From positions 248,001 through 312,000 of the forward strand of contig CANMRT010000004.1 in NCBI GenBank assembly GCA_947500415.1: 64,000 bases of DNA, read 5' to 3'. The position numbers were made by a program, and so were the translations under genes. Numbering within the stretch: position 1 is the first letter of the stretch; every line of letters starts with the position of its first letter. The DNA comes from an uncultured Roseicyclus sp. (GTDB lineage Bacteria > Pseudomonadota > Alphaproteobacteria > Rhodobacterales > Rhodobacteraceae). Shown here piece by piece: positions 28,633 to 37,864 of the stretch. Below the pieces are notes generated by a model. The model worked only from the letters and a program-made list of their open reading frames with translations, did not search any database and was not told the DNA's origin.

Positions 28633-30132
28633 CTACTCCGCCGCGACGGTTTTCGGCGTGCTTGCCACCCGCTCTAGGATCGCCTCCGCCGCTTCGCGTC
28701 CGTCCCGGATTGCCCAGACAACCAGCGACGCACCGCGCACGATGTCTCCAACCGCAAAGACGTTTTCAAGGTCAGTTTCATGGGTCAGCGGTTTGGTCTT
28801 GATCGTGCCCCAGCGCGTCACGGCCAGTTCCGGCGTATCCCACAGCGTTGGCAGGTCCTCAGGCTCAAAGCCCAACGCCTTGATGACCATGTCGGCGCCT
28901 TCAATATAGTCAGCGCCTTCAATGACTTCCGGCGATTGGCGACCCGTCACATCGGGCGCGCCAAGGCGCATTTTCTGGACCATCACGCCTTCGACACGCT
29001 CGGGGTGCTCGCCTTCGATGGCAACCCCTTCAAGCGCTGCCGGAGAGCGACCTGCGGGACCGCCCGAGGTGAAGCCCTTGGGTGCGGAAAGCCAAACGAA
29101 TTCAACGCCTTCCTCTTCCGCGTTCTGCACTTCACGCTGCGATCCCGGCATATTCGCGCGATCCCGGCGATACAGGCATTTGACGCTTGTCGCCCCCTGC
29201 CGCGTCGCCGTGCGCACGCAATCCATCGCGGTGTCACCGCCACCGATCACGACGATCCGCTTGCCTTCTGCGTCCAGCTCACCACTGTCAAACTCCGGCA
29301 CTGCATCGCCAAAAGACTTGCGATTAGAGGCGGTTAGATAGTCGATGGCGCGGACGATGCCGTCCGATCCGGCACCTGGTCCGGGCAGGTCGCGTGACTT
29401 GTAGACGCCCGTAGCGATGACTACGAAATCATGCTCTTCCCGGATTTCCGCCAGCGTGATGTCGTTGCCCACGTCGCAGTTCAGTTCAAACGTGACACCG
29501 CCATCTTCCAGCTGCTTGTTGCGCCGCATCACGACGTCTTTCTCCAGCTTGAAGCCCGGAATGCCGTAAACCATCAACCCACCCGCACGGTCGTAGCGGT
29601 CGTAGACCGTCACCTGCAAACCCGCACGCCGCAGCATGTCAGCCGCCGCCAAACCACCGGGCCCCGCGCCAATTATCCCAACGGATTCAGGGCGTTCCAC
29701 CGAAGGCGCAATGGGCATGACCCAGCCCTCGTCCCACGCCGTATCGGTGATGTATTTCTCAACCGAGCCGATGGTGACCGTGCCGTGGCCCGATTTCTCG
29801 ATCACGCAATTGCCTTCGCACAGGCGATCCTGCGGGCAGATGCGGCCGCAGATTTCTGGGAAGGTGTTCGTGGCCTGGCTGATCTCATAGGCTTCGCGCA
29901 GACGCCCCTCGGCAGTCAGCTTCAGCCAATCGGGGATGTTGTTGTGCAACGGGCAATGGGACTGGCAATAGGGCACGCCGCACTGGCTGCACCGCCCCGC
30001 CTGCTCCGCCGCCTTCTCGCGCGCGTATTCGCCATAGATCTCGCCGAAATCTTCTTTCCGCTGGTCCGCAGCCCGCTTTTCGGGCATTTCCTTACCAACG
30101 TTCACAAACTTCAACATGGGTTGCTTCGCCAA
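28633..30132 (-). CDS. gltD: Glutamate synthase (NADPH) small subunit
   Basis: This is the small subunit of GOGAT (499 residues), which takes electrons from NADPH to FAD and on through 4Fe-4S clusters to GltB. The N-terminal cluster ligands are in CSQCGVPYCQSHCPLHN and CGRICPQDRLCEGNC. The FAD fold is GIIGAGPGGLAAADMLRRAG, the NADPH fold VVIGGGDTAMDC, and the end has NVFAVGDIVRGASLVVWAI. I chose the TTG start (MAKQPMLKF) because GGGAG lies 7 nt before it; an in-frame ATG five codons later lacks a site. It diverges from uppP. Unusually, three genes separate it from gltB. Confidence 0.95.
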   Translation of the reverse strand: MAKQPMLKFVNVGKEMPEKRAADQRKEDFGEIYGEYAREKAAEQAGRCSQCGVPYCQSHCPLHNNIPDWLKLTAEGRLREAYEISQATNTFPEICGRICPQDRLCEGNCVIEKSGHGTVTIGSVEKYITDTAWDEGWVMPIAPSVERPESVGIIGAGPGGLAAADMLRRAGLQVTVYDRYDRAGGLMVYGIPGFKLEKDVVMRRNKQLEDGGVTFELNCDVGNDITLAEIREEHDFVVIATGVYKSRDLPGPGAGSDGIVRAIDYLTASNRKSFGDAVPEFDSGELDAEGKRIVVIGGGDTAMDCVRTATRQGATSVKCLYRRDRANMPGSQREVQNAEEEGVEFVWLSAPKGFTSGGPAGRSPAALEGVAIEGEHPERVEGVMVQKMRLGAPDVTGRQSPEVIEGADYIEGADMVIKALGFEPEDLPTLWDTPELAVTRWGTIKTKPLTHETDLENVFAVGDIVRGASLVVWAIRDGREAAEAILERVASTPKTVAAE

Positions 30133-30335
30133 ACCACCGCTCCCTATCCTGAGCGGCCCGTATAACGGGGGTCTGGAGCGATAAAAAGACAGCTACATTG
30201 ACCTATTTTCGTTTCTGTGACCTCTCTGCTATCCATTCCGCTGAAAAACATGCCTTTGTATGACAATATGACTGACTTATCTAGTTTTTTACCGTTGTTT
30301 TACAATGCATTGCTGTCCTCAGAAATCTGCTGCGT
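30133..30335. promoter_or_regulatory. AT-rich divergent region, gltD / uppP
   Basis: This 203-bp spacer is clearly more AT-rich than its surroundings, especially 30175-30320, and should carry promoters for gltD (-) and uppP (+). A loose TTGTAT / TTATCT pair (30256-30261, 30277-30282) faces uppP but its 15-nt spacing is short. No operator was recognised. Confidence 0.35.
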
Positions 30336-31139
30336 ATGAGCCTTCTGCACCTCTTCATTCTCGCGCTCGTCCAAGGGATCACCGAATTCCTGCCGGTTTC
30401 CTCGTCCGGGCACCTGATCCTCCTCCCGAATCTTATTGGAGCTGAAGACCAGGGACAGGTCATTGATGTGGCCGTTCATGTCGGCACTTTGGGCGCCGTC
30501 ATCCTCTACTTCGGGCGTGACGTTCGGATGGGTCTGGCGGGCATTCCTCGAATGCTGACCGGCAAGATCGACACCCCCGGCGCGAAGCTCGCGTTCCTTC
30601 TGTTGATCGCCACCATCCCTGTCATCCTCTTCGGCCTCGCGCTTGAGATCTCCGGTATCTACGACAGCCTTCGCTCCATCACCGTGATCGGTTGGACCAT
30701 GCTAATCTTCGGCATCGTCCTCTATTGGGCCGATCAAAAGGGCCCGCTGGAAAAACAGTCAGAGGATTGGACCACGCGCGACGCCATCATCATGGGTCTG
30801 TGGCAGGCCATCGCCCTGATCCCCGGCACCTCGCGCAGCGGGATCACCATCACTGCCGGGCGCTACCTGGGCTACGATCGCGAAAGCGCCGCGCGCCTTG
30901 CCATGCTGATGTCGATACCGACGATCATCGCTTCCGGCGTTTTCGCAGGGGCCGAGGTGATTGCCACCGCGGATGCCGCTGCCGCCCGCGACGGGGCGAT
31001 TGCCGCGGGCTTTGCGTTCATCACAGCCCTCGCCGCACTGGTCTTGATGTTCAAACTTCTGCGCAGCGTCAGTTTCACACCTTACGTGATCTACCGCATC
31101 GCGCTTGGTCTAATCCTGCTGGGGATCGCCTACACTTAG
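30336..31139 (+). CDS. uppP: Undecaprenyl-diphosphatase
   Basis: This integral membrane enzyme of 267 residues dephosphorylates undecaprenyl pyrophosphate so the lipid carrier can be reused in peptidoglycan, LPS and polysaccharide synthesis. BacA/UppP motifs are present: GITEFLPVSSSGHL near residues 13-26 and the second loop IPGTSRSGITITAGRYLG near 162-179, with the Ser/Arg/Glu residues expected. Seven or eight hydrophobic segments are visible. It converges with the NDUFA9-like gene, overlapping by 4 nt at the stop codons. Confidence 0.96.
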   Translation: MSLLHLFILALVQGITEFLPVSSSGHLILLPNLIGAEDQGQVIDVAVHVGTLGAVILYFGRDVRMGLAGIPRMLTGKIDTPGAKLAFLLLIATIPVILFGLALEISGIYDSLRSITVIGWTMLIFGIVLYWADQKGPLEKQSEDWTTRDAIIMGLWQAIALIPGTSRSGITITAGRYLGYDRESAARLAMLMSIPTIIASGVFAGAEVIATADAAAARDGAIAAGFAFITALAALVLMFKLLRSVSFTPYVIYRIALGLILLGIAYT

Positions 31140-32119
31140 CTTTCGCGAAGGTTCCGCGCGCTTTCCTTGATGTCGGAATACTGGCCCGACGGACGGAACG
31201 CGTAGAGGTATTCGTCCAGAACCGCTTCCATCGCCGTCGCCTCGATCCCAAGATCGGCCAGCGTTTGCGCACCATCACTCACGACATTGTCCGACGCGAG
31301 CGACCGCACTTGATCGCGCGTCAGGATACCGTTGTGGAACAAGCCGCCGGTTAAGGTCTGTGCCATGTCCAACACAAACGCCATGATCCGTGCCACAAAG
31401 AACGGGATGTTCAAAACCAGCCTGCGCCGACGCACGACATCCAGCATCCGGTTCATCAACTCACGGAAGCTTTCCACGTCAGGACCGCCAAGTTCGAACA
31501 CACCCTGTGCCTCGCCCAGAATACCCTTCTGCGCGGCGTGGGCCACGTCATCCACATAAACGGGTTGGAATTTTGTATCCGCCCCAGCAACCGGAAGCAC
31601 CGGGCCAAGGCGCGTCATAGCGGCAAAGCGGTTGAAGAACGCATCCTCCGGCCCAAACACAACGGAGGGGCGCAAGATCATCGCGCTTGGGAAAGCCGCC
31701 AGAACATCTGCTTCGCCCTCGGCCTTCGACCGCGCGTAAAGACTATCGCCCTCCGCATCGGCCCCGATGGCTGAGATATGTACTAGCCGTTCAGCGCCTT
31801 CTTCAGCGGCAATGCGCGCAATGCGCGCGGCGCCTTCGTGCTGAACCGCGTCGAAATTGTTTTTCCCGCCCGCGTCAAACGTGCCAACGCAGTTCACAAC
31901 CGCATCGGCCCCGCGGATCGCAGCCCGCACACTGTCGTCATCACGGATATTGGCGAGGATCGGTTCAACCTGCCCGACAACCCCGTAAGGCTTCACAAAC
32001 AGCGCCTCGTTCGGGCGGCGAACGGCAACGCGCACGCGCCAGCCTTCTTTGGCCATGCGCCGTGCGATGTAGCGGCCCACAAAGCCCGAGCCTCCGAAAA
32101 TTGTGACGAGTTTGGCCAT
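31136..32119 (-). CDS. Complex I NDUFA9-like NAD(P)-binding protein
   Basis: This atypical short-chain dehydrogenase/epimerase-type protein has 327 residues. The Rossmann motif TIFGGSGFVGRYIARRMA starts at residue 5. The later motifs AVVNCVGTF, HISAIGADAEGDSLYARSKA and LRPSVVFGPEDAFFNR match the NDUFA9-like subgroup, a supernumerary subunit of respiratory complex I in alphaproteobacteria and mitochondria. Assignment to complex I is by family only; no nuo gene lies nearby. I chose the ATG at 32117-32119, where the family N-terminus begins, not the longer open frame. It diverges from tamA. Confidence 0.88.
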   Translation of the reverse strand: MAKLVTIFGGSGFVGRYIARRMAKEGWRVRVAVRRPNEALFVKPYGVVGQVEPILANIRDDDSVRAAIRGADAVVNCVGTFDAGGKNNFDAVQHEGAARIARIAAEEGAERLVHISAIGADAEGDSLYARSKAEGEADVLAAFPSAMILRPSVVFGPEDAFFNRFAAMTRLGPVLPVAGADTKFQPVYVDDVAHAAQKGILGEAQGVFELGGPDVESFRELMNRMLDVVRRRRLVLNIPFFVARIMAFVLDMAQTLTGGLFHNGILTRDQVRSLASDNVVSDGAQTLADLGIEATAMEAVLDEYLYAFRPSGQYSDIKESARNLRES

Positions 32120-32266
32120 CGATTGGCTCCTACGGTCGCGTTTGGGTTGTGATACGTGGCAGCCATTCACGCGGCAAGGCGCAAAACGTCTCAACTTTCC
32201 GCGCATTGGGCGGGAACCGAGGGTATACCGCTGGCGTTTGCCAGCATGGCAATCTACGAATCACAC

Positions 32267-34063
32267 ATGTCTGCACGTATCCCTTTGATCGCTGTCACGT
32301 TGTTGGGCCTTTCGTTTGGCGCAGCTCAGGCGCAGGACGTGCAACTCGTCGCCACGAACGTGGACGAAGACCTGCAAGACCGGCTACGCGCGTCCTCTCT
32401 CCTGCTGCAAGAGACGGAGGAGCAGCGCACGGCTCAGGATCTCGTCGCCGCCGCCCGCGCGGACTATGGGCGGCTGGTGGCAGCGCTCTACAACGCCGGG
32501 CATTTCTCGCCCGTGGTGCGCATTTCTGTGGATGGGCGTGAAGCCGCGCGCATCCCGCCGTTTGGCGCGCCACGGTCCGTCTCAAACATCACAATCCGCG
32601 TTGAGCCGGGCCCCAGTTTCACCCTTGGCACGGCCGAGATCGGGCCATTGGCTGCCAACACCGAGCTTCCCGGTGAATTCCGCCCTGGTGGAGCCGCGTC
32701 CACACCGCTCCTGCGCGATACGGCAGGCGCCGCGATCGAGGCTTGGCGCACCGTTGGCCACGCCACCGCAGGTGTCGCCGATCAGCAAATCACAGCCCGC
32801 AACGGAGAAGCCGTTCTGGACGTTCGCGTGCGGATCGATCCGGGCCAGGTTGTGCGCTTTGGCACGCTCGATCCCGAGGGCCACGAACGAATGCGCACCG
32901 ACCGCATCCTCGCCATCGCCGGATTGCCTGAGGGGGCGGTATTTTCGCCCGAAACCATGGAGCGTGTCGAAGCGCGCTTGCAGGACACCGGCGTCTTTTC
33001 GGCCATCGCCTTACAGGAGGGCGAGGTTGGGCCGGACGGCACGATGGACATCACCGCCACGCTTGTCGAAAGCCTGCCCCGCCGCTTTGGCGCGGGAGTC
33101 GAGTTCTCAACCGATGACGGCTTTGGGGCGAGCGCCTATTGGCTGCATCGCAATCTCTTTGGCGGGGCCGAGCGTCTGCGTATTGAAGGCGAGATCAGCG
33201 GTGTCGGCTCGGAAGAGCTGTCGACCGAGGACATCACCGGCGTCGATGCCGCTCTTGGCCTACGCTATTCGCGGCCCGCGACATTCACTCCCGACACGAC
33301 CTTCTATGCCGAGATCGGCGCAGAGTATCTGGATGAGCCCGCCTTTAGCCTGACAACCATCGGGGCGGAGGCAGGCGTGGAGCATCGGTTCACCCGCCGC
33401 CTGACCGTCTCTGCCGGGGCTGCCATCGACTATTTCGACATCGAAGACCAATTCGGTGAGCGTCAGGTCACACTTTTCTCGCTACCCGCGACTGTGACAT
33501 GGGACCGCCGCGAAGATCCACTGGATGCGCGCCGCCTGTTCTATCTGGAAGCCTCCGCCACACCCTTTGTGACCGATCAGGGAAGCAGCGGCGCACGGGC
33601 CTTTGTGGATGGTCGCGCCTATTTCGGCTTCGGCGAAGAACGCGCCAGCCGCATCGCCCTGCGCGGTCAGGTCGGCAGTGTCGTCGGGGGTGAGATCACC
33701 GAAATCCCGCCAAGCTATCTGTTCTTCTCCGGTGGGGCCGGAACCGTTCGGGGCCAGGAATTCCAATCCCTTGGCGCGACCCAGCTGGGCCTTGAGTCCG
33801 GGGGCCGAAGCTTTGCCGGCCTGTCCGCCGAATTCCGACAGGATATTGGTGAGACGAACTTTGGCCTCGTTGCATTTGCCGATGCAGGCTTTGTTGGCGC
33901 AGACGCAGGCGGCGGGGACGGCGATTGGCACGCAGGCGGCGGGCTTGGCGTGCGCTACGCCACGCCCTTCGGCCCAATCCGCGTTGATCTGGCCACACCC
34001 CTGCGCGGCGACGGGGTGGGCGAAGACCTGTTCCTTTATATCGGTATCGGACACAGCTTCTGA
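32267..34063 (+). CDS. tamA: Translocation and assembly module outer-membrane subunit TamA
   Basis: This is an Omp85-family outer membrane protein (598 residues) that works with TamB in outer-membrane protein insertion or phospholipid transport. A signal peptide (MSARIPLIAVTLLGLSFGAA) fits a start at 32267. An alternative ATG at 32246 would add seven residues; neither has a strong ribosome-binding site. POTRA domains occupy about residues 25-265 and the beta-barrel (Bac_surface_Ag type) the rest, with the conserved FSGGAGTVRGQEFQSLG and the final GPIRVDLATPL and YIGIGHSF. The last aromatic Phe is typical of a BAM substrate. The TGA shares a base with the tamB ATG. Confidence 0.93.
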   Translation: MSARIPLIAVTLLGLSFGAAQAQDVQLVATNVDEDLQDRLRASSLLLQETEEQRTAQDLVAAARADYGRLVAALYNAGHFSPVVRISVDGREAARIPPFGAPRSVSNITIRVEPGPSFTLGTAEIGPLAANTELPGEFRPGGAASTPLLRDTAGAAIEAWRTVGHATAGVADQQITARNGEAVLDVRVRIDPGQVVRFGTLDPEGHERMRTDRILAIAGLPEGAVFSPETMERVEARLQDTGVFSAIALQEGEVGPDGTMDITATLVESLPRRFGAGVEFSTDDGFGASAYWLHRNLFGGAERLRIEGEISGVGSEELSTEDITGVDAALGLRYSRPATFTPDTTFYAEIGAEYLDEPAFSLTTIGAEAGVEHRFTRRLTVSAGAAIDYFDIEDQFGERQVTLFSLPATVTWDRREDPLDARRLFYLEASATPFVTDQGSSGARAFVDGRAYFGFGEERASRIALRGQVGSVVGGEITEIPPSYLFFSGGAGTVRGQEFQSLGATQLGLESGGRSFAGLSAEFRQDIGETNFGLVAFADAGFVGADAGGGDGDWHAGGGLGVRYATPFGPIRVDLATPLRGDGVGEDLFLYIGIGHSF

Positions 34064-37000
34064 TGCGGTGGCTTTTCGCATTTTTCTTGGTCCTTCTGCC
34101 CTGCACGGCACTGGCGCAGGACGATGACCGCTCTCGCCTCGTCGGTTTCCTCGAAGATCAGCTTTCCGATGGTGCAGCGCGGCAAATTCGGATCGAAGGC
34201 TTTCGCGGCGCCCTTTCATCCGAGGCGCAACTGGACCGCCTGACCATTGCCGACGCCGATGGCGTTTGGCTCACGCTGGAAGATGCAACGCTGGTTTGGT
34301 CGCGCAGCGCGCTTTTGACTGGCGCGCTTCAGATTGATTCCCTGACCGCCGGACGGCTCGAAATCCTGCGACCGCCCTTGCCTGACGAGGGCGTAGATCT
34401 GGCTGACGCTGAGGCCACGCCATTCGCGCTACCTGAGCTTCCGGTCAGCGTGGACATCGGCACCTTCGCGATTGATGAGGTCGTTCTCGCGGAACCCGTT
34501 ATCGGCTTGCCCGCTACGCTCTCGATCGAAGGCACAGCGCAGCTTAGCGGCGGCGCGGGATCAGCCACGATCGCACTAGACCGGCTCGACGGCCCAGGCG
34601 GCTCATTCTCTCTCGATGCAAGCTACGATAACGCCAGCCGCGACCTCGCCATCTCGCTTTTGCTGTCCGAACCCGAAGGCGGTCTCAGCGCTGAGCTTCT
34701 TGGTCTTCCGGGCCGCCCCGACTTGCGCCTTTCGGTGGAGGGCGAGGGGCCGATCACCGACTTCACCGCTCAAATCGCGCTCCAGACTGAGGGCGAAGAT
34801 CGCCTCGCCGGGCAGGTCATCACCTCCTCCAGCGACACCGGTGATCAGCTTGTCACCGTCGATATCGGTGGCGACATCAGACCCCTGCTTTTGCCCGACT
34901 ACCGCTCTTTCTTTGGCGATGACACGCGATTGCAAGCTCAGGTCCGGCAGGACGCAGATGGCGGCACCAGCCTAGACGCCTTGCGTCTAGCCTCTGCCGC
35001 CCTGTCGCTTGAAGGCAACGTCGCGCTGACCGCACGCGGGCTGCCCGATGTTGTGGATCTTACGGGCCGCATCACACCACCCGACGGCGACACAGTGCGT
35101 CTGCCCATCGGCGGCGCGGCGGCTGATCTTGGGGCCGCTGATCTGGCCGTCACCTTCGACCGTGCCGCTGGTGAAAGCTACAGCCTGACTATCGGTCTCG
35201 ACCGTCTGACTGTCGACGATCTGACCGTCCAGAACGGAGAGCTGACCTTCAACGGTGCCGTCGCCATCACCGACTCAGGCATCGATGCTGCCGCGGCCGA
35301 AATGTCTGCGGCGTTGTCCGGCGTAGCACACTCAGACCCGGCCCTTGCTGAAGCCCTGGGCGAGCGCATCTCCGTTGCCGCGAATATGTCGTGGATCGCA
35401 GATGCGCCCCTGATCCTGTCAGACCTGATCGTGCAAAGCGGCAACGTCTCCGCCACCGGCGGCGCCTCCGCACAGTCCGGCGAAAACCGCCTGGACGTGG
35501 TGCTCGACCTTTCCGCTGAAGCGACCGACCTCGAACGTTTCGCCGCCATTTCCGCGCAACCGCTCGACGGATCCGCGACGCTGGCCATCTCCGGCGGGGT
35601 GGAGGCACTCTCGGGCGCATTCGATCTCGCCATCTCTGGCACCGGCACGGACCTGCATTTCGTGGACGCCGTGCCAGACGTGATCTTCGCTGGCGACACG
35701 CAGCTCTCCGCAAACGTGACCCGCAATGAGACCGGCCTCACGCTACAGGACCTGATCCTCCAAAACGCGGAACTGGACCTGACCGGCGGCGCCTCCGTCA
35801 CTTCCGGCGACACCAATGCGACGGCAGATTTCGAATTGCGTGAGGTCGGCCATTTCACCGATCTTCTCTCTGGCCCTGTCACCATCTCAGCCGATGTCGC
35901 ACGTGAGGATACCGCGCCCTTCGACATTGACGTCACCCTCAATGGTCCCAACGAAATTGCCCTGGCCACCGTTGGCACTTTCGATGCCGAAACCGGCGAT
36001 TTTGCTCTCAACCTTACAGCTGCTGCCGTCGATCTGAACGTTGGCGACGCCGTTCCTCCGCAACTCCTCGCCGGGCGCACCGAGGCCTCCGCCGAAGTGA
36101 CCCGCACCGGTGATGTCCTCAGCCTCAACGCCCTGTCCCTGCGCAACCCGGAACTGACCCTGACGGGCGAAGCCAGCGTCAGCCCAACTGTCAGCCGCGT
36201 TGATGTGGACGCGCGACTCGCAAACGTTGGCCTCTTCACCGATGCGCTCTCCGGCCCCGTCAGCGCCGACGCCACGCTCACCCGTCAGGGTGACGATCCT
36301 TGGCAGGTGAACGCCGACCTCGGCGGACCGGGCGGCATGAACGCTGCCGTCGATGGCCGTGTGGGCCTGCCCGACGGCACTGTCGATCTGCGCCTGAATG
36401 GCCAGGCCCCCTTGGCACTTGCCAACCGCTACATCCGCCCCCGTTCGATCCGGGGCACCCTTGGCTTTGACCTTGCCATGCGTGGCACGCCCGGTCTGCC
36501 CGCGCTCAGTGGGCGGCTCTTCAGCTCCGATGCACGTCTTGCGGTGCCCACCTATGCGCTGGCCGTCGAAAACATCGGCCTGAACGCGCAGATTTCGGGT
36601 GGGCGCGTCACGCTGACCGGAAATGGAAACTTGTCCACCGGTGGGCAACTCAGCACGCAAGGTTCCATCAATCTGGCAAGCCCGGGCCTGGACGGGCAAA
36701 TTTCTGTCTCGCTCGTCGATGGGAGGATCGTTGACCCGACCCTTTACGATGCCCGCATCGCCCGCGCGGACCTGAGTGTGTCCGGCCCCCTCGCGCGTGG
36801 CCCGCGCATTTCCGGGGACATCACGCTGGGTGAATCGGAAATCCGTGTACCCGAAGCCAGCCTCGCCGGAAGCGCCGCAATCCCCAACATCCGCCATCTC
36901 GGGGAAAGCCCTGAGGAACGCCTGACGAGACGCTTCGCGGGCCTGCTCGGCAGTTCCGCCGGCGGGGGAGGCGGCGGCAGCGCCACAACCGCGCTGGACA

Positions 37001-37683
37001 TCACGATCACTGCCCCAAACCGCATCTTCCTACGCGGACGTGGCATCGACGCCGAATTCGGCGGCTCCATCCGTATCTTTGGCACAACCGCAAATGTGAT
37101 CCCCACCGGCCAGTTCGAGCTTGCGCGCGGGCGTCTCTCCATTCTCGGCACGCGCCTCGATTTCGTTGAGGGGCAAGCAACCCTGCAAGGCAGTTTCGAC
37201 CCCTATTTGCGCCTCGCTGCAGTCAGTCGCGCGTCTGGCTATCAAATCACGATCCGCGTCGACGGCGCGGCGTCCAATCCCGAAATCACCTTCGCCTCCG
37301 ACCCGTCCCTGCCCGAGGATGAGGTCTTGGCACAGCTTCTTTTCGGGCGCTCCGTCTCGGGCCTGTCGCCCCTGCAACTGCTACAATTGGCCGACGCCGC
37401 CACGTCGTTGGCCGGTGGCTCTACCAACTCCGGCTTCATCGCGGGCCTGCGCGATAACCTCGGCCTCGATGACCTGGACCTTTCCACCGATGAGGAAGGC
37501 AACGCCGCCGTCACTGCCGGACGTTACCTTTCGGAAAACATCTACACCGACGTCACAATCAACGCCGAAGGCGATGCTGATCTGTCCCTGAACATAGACC
37601 TGACGCCGAATATCACAGCCCGCGGCAGCGTTGGGTCGGACGGCGGTTCAAGTATCGGCATCTTCTTCGAGCAGGACTATTGA
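34063..37683 (+). CDS. tamB: Translocation and assembly module inner-membrane subunit TamB
   Basis: This very long protein (1206 residues) is an AsmA-like/repeating beta-groove protein anchored in the inner membrane that bridges to TamA. It has an N-terminal hydrophobic signal anchor (MRWLFAFFLVLLPCTALAQ) and many beta-strand repeats. The DUF490/TamB domain occupies the last ~350 residues, including ITAPNRIFLRGRGIDAEFGG and LPEDEVLAQLLFGRSVSGLS. It ends in SIGIFFEQDY, a normal TamB ending. A Gly-rich linker (SAGGGGGGS) lies before the final domain. It is translationally coupled to tamA. Confidence 0.94.
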   Translation: MRWLFAFFLVLLPCTALAQDDDRSRLVGFLEDQLSDGAARQIRIEGFRGALSSEAQLDRLTIADADGVWLTLEDATLVWSRSALLTGALQIDSLTAGRLEILRPPLPDEGVDLADAEATPFALPELPVSVDIGTFAIDEVVLAEPVIGLPATLSIEGTAQLSGGAGSATIALDRLDGPGGSFSLDASYDNASRDLAISLLLSEPEGGLSAELLGLPGRPDLRLSVEGEGPITDFTAQIALQTEGEDRLAGQVITSSSDTGDQLVTVDIGGDIRPLLLPDYRSFFGDDTRLQAQVRQDADGGTSLDALRLASAALSLEGNVALTARGLPDVVDLTGRITPPDGDTVRLPIGGAAADLGAADLAVTFDRAAGESYSLTIGLDRLTVDDLTVQNGELTFNGAVAITDSGIDAAAAEMSAALSGVAHSDPALAEALGERISVAANMSWIADAPLILSDLIVQSGNVSATGGASAQSGENRLDVVLDLSAEATDLERFAAISAQPLDGSATLAISGGVEALSGAFDLAISGTGTDLHFVDAVPDVIFAGDTQLSANVTRNETGLTLQDLILQNAELDLTGGASVTSGDTNATADFELREVGHFTDLLSGPVTISADVAREDTAPFDIDVTLNGPNEIALATVGTFDAETGDFALNLTAAAVDLNVGDAVPPQLLAGRTEASAEVTRTGDVLSLNALSLRNPELTLTGEASVSPTVSRVDVDARLANVGLFTDALSGPVSADATLTRQGDDPWQVNADLGGPGGMNAAVDGRVGLPDGTVDLRLNGQAPLALANRYIRPRSIRGTLGFDLAMRGTPGLPALSGRLFSSDARLAVPTYALAVENIGLNAQISGGRVTLTGNGNLSTGGQLSTQGSINLASPGLDGQISVSLVDGRIVDPTLYDARIARADLSVSGPLARGPRISGDITLGESEIRVPEASLAGSAAIPNIRHLGESPEERLTRRFAGLLGSSAGGGGGGSATTALDITITAPNRIFLRGRGIDAEFGGSIRIFGTTANVIPTGQFELARGRLSILGTRLDFVEGQATLQGSFDPYLRLAAVSRASGYQITIRVDGAASNPEITFASDPSLPEDEVLAQLLFGRSVSGLSPLQLLQLADAATSLAGGSTNSGFIAGLRDNLGLDDLDLSTDEEGNAAVTAGRYLSENIYTDVTINAEGDADLSLNIDLTPNITARGSVGSDGGSSIGIFFEQDY

Positions 37684-37708
37684 CGGCCCCGCCAACCGGA
37701 TATATCAG
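37680..37708 (+). promoter_or_regulatory. Possible tRNA-Leu promoter
   Basis: TTGACG (37680-37685) overlaps the tamB stop codon. TATCAG (37703-37708) follows at 17-nt spacing, or TATATC (37701-37706) at 15. Both lie just before the tRNA gene. The tRNA could also be read from tamB, so this is tentative. Confidence 0.4.
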
Positions 37709-37725
37709 CCGCTCTCACGACACCT

Positions 37726-37812
37726 GCCCAGGTGGCGGAATTGGTAGACGCGCCAGCTTCAGGTGCTGGTGTCTGTATGGACGTGGAGGTTCGAGTCCTC
37801 TCCTGGGCACCA
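37726..37812 (+). tRNA. tRNA-Leu (anticodon CAG)
   Basis: This 87-nt class II tRNA includes an encoded CCA end (37810-37812). Acceptor arm GCCCAGG (37726-37732) pairs with CCTGGGC (37802-37808), with A73 as discriminator. The anticodon stem CCAGC/GCTGG encloses loop TTCAGGT, placing anticodon CAG at 37760-37762, which reads CUG leucine codons. A long variable arm and the T-loop GTTCGAGTC are present, as expected for tRNA-Leu. No integrase or attachment-site duplication is seen beside it. Confidence 0.97.
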
Positions 37813-37864
37813 GTCGTTTCCCGACATAGATAGAAACATCGGCCAGACGCCTGAAACAGGCATC

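Noticed and set aside
37726-37864. Integrated element at tRNA-Leu
   Set aside because: No integrase, no duplicated tRNA 3' end, and the neighbouring genes look chromosomal.
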